From an uncultured Ruminococcus sp. (GTDB taxonomy: Bacteria; Bacillota; Clostridia; Oscillospirales; CAG-272), in the NCBI GenBank assembly GCA_900551005.1, contig URUL01000112.1, positions 1-5,252 of the forward strand: DNA of 5,252 nt, written 5' to 3'. Every line of letters begins with the position of its first letter. Position 1 is the stretch's first letter. Made by a program: the position numbers and the translations under genes. Of this stretch, positions 4,765-5,252 are shown piece by piece. The notes below the pieces were generated by a model. The model was not told the DNA's origin and did no database searches. It saw only the letters and a list, made by a program, of their open reading frames with translations.

Positions 4765-4831
4765 GTTGTGCGGGAGAGGTATGCCATGCGTGGCGCCGCT
4801 TCCCGCGAAAAATTGATTGGAGGAAGACAAG
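4765..4831 (+). promoter_or_regulatory. Structured rplM leader, probable L13 autoregulatory element
   Basis: The leader can fold with outer stem GCGGGA (4770-4775) against TCCCGC (4801-4806). Inside it, GCCA (4783-4786) pairs with TGGC (4791-4794) around a TGCG loop. The Shine-Dalgarno GGAGGAA (4819-4825) follows, six bases before the start codon. Low-GC Gram-positive bacteria are known to carry a short L13 leader RNA ahead of rplM-rpsI, thought to let L13 repress its own operon. Position and two-tier hairpin agree with that, but I cannot score it against the family model. Confidence 0.55.
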
Positions 4832-5252
4832 ATGTCCACATTCATGCAGAAAAAAGAGTCTGTGGTGCGCAAGTGGTATGTCATCGACGCGGCTGAGAAG
4901 CCCCTCGGTAAGACTGCCGTTGCCGCCGCCGACCTGTTGCGCGGTAAGAACGACCCGACCTTCACCCCCCATGTTGATTGCGGTAACTTCGTTATCATCG
5001 TCAACGCGGAGAAGGCGGTGCTGACCGGCAACAAGATGACCGACAAGTACTACTACCATCATTCCGGCTACATCGGCGGTATGAAGAAGGTTCAGTACAA
5101 GACGCTGATGGCGACCAAGCCCGAGAGAGCTATGGAGCTGGCAGTCAAGGGAATGCTGCCCGATACCGTCATCGGTCGCAAGGCATTCACCCGTCTGAAG
5201 GTGTACGCAGGTGCCACCCACAACCATGAGGCGCAGAAGCCCCAGGTGTACG
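4832..5252 (+). CDS. rplM: 50S ribosomal protein L13 (3' end cut by window)
   Basis: An early-assembling large-subunit protein that binds 23S rRNA. 140 codons are present out of an expected 142-147, and the window ends before the stop. Recognisable L13 blocks are KWYVIDAAEKPLGKTA (14-29), a ...LRGKN...FTPHVDCGNFVIIVNA region (36-58), YYHHSGYIGG (74-83) and the family signature VKGMLPD...GRK...LKVYAGATHNH (104-132). The start ATG 4832 follows GGAGGAA at 4819-4825 with a six-base gap. The extra N-terminal MSTFMQKKESVV is longer than in E. coli and is typical of Oscillospiraceae homologues as I remember them. An internal ATG (codon 5) is a less likely start. rpsI (S9) would normally follow in the same operon, outside the window. 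Confidence 0.97.
   Translation, partial: MSTFMQKKESVVRKWYVIDAAEKPLGKTAVAAADLLRGKNDPTFTPHVDCGNFVIIVNAEKAVLTGNKMTDKYYYHHSGYIGGMKKVQYKTLMATKPERAMELAVKGMLPDTVIGRKAFTRLKVYAGATHNHEAQKPQVY

Noticed and set aside
4556..5227. Minus-strand 223-codon frame over rplM and its upstream region
   Set aside because: It runs antisense across L13, its leader and its promoter, and shows no family features.
1..5252. CRISPR array or replication origin
   Set aside because: No regularly spaced repeats, iterons or DnaA-box clusters were seen.

Overview
The window looks like a piece of a Clostridia (Firmicutes) chromosome, most plausibly Oscillospiraceae/Ruminococcaceae (Faecalibacterium/Subdoligranulum-like gut anaerobes). 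The reasons are strong AGGAGG-type ribosome binding sites, sigma-A promoters with 17-base spacers, an L13 protein with the N-terminal extension seen in that group, and a GC-rich core next to AT-rich accessory DNA. The genus is an inference from the sequence alone.

Left part (about 1-3320) is accessory DNA. Bases 1-72 are the end of an IS5-family element whose body lies outside the window. A second copy of that element, in the same orientation and with an internally deleted transposase, occupies about 1708-2620. Between the two lies a two-gene minus-strand operon encoding distantly similar proteins of unknown function (229 and 283 aa). The second IS abuts the Shine-Dalgarno of the first operon gene, so the native promoter is cut off and the IS promoter is the only candidate seen upstream. 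To the right of the IS, a very AT-rich gene with its own strong promoter encodes a small three-helix membrane protein. It is followed by the 5' stub of an IS3-family orfA.

Middle (3347-3510) is a compact transcription unit: consensus promoter, a 76-nt tRNA-Thr(GGT)-like gene and an intrinsic terminator. The flanking signals look perfect, but the tRNA body has lost U33 and U55 and has U-U mismatches at 3-70 and 31-39. It is therefore either a tRNA pseudogene or a tRNA with a non-translational role.

Right part (3552-5252) is GC-rich core genome: a minus-strand three-S1-domain RNA-binding protein and, divergently, rplM (ribosomal protein L13). rplM has a consensus promoter and a structured leader that probably mediates L13 autoregulation; it runs off the window end just short of its stop codon.

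Most of the left side is mobile-element debris around a few orphan genes, and the right side is ordinary translation machinery. The most interesting points are the degenerate but fully equipped tRNA-Thr locus and the IS-bracketed paralogous gene pair. I do not see a defined new defence or metabolic system.
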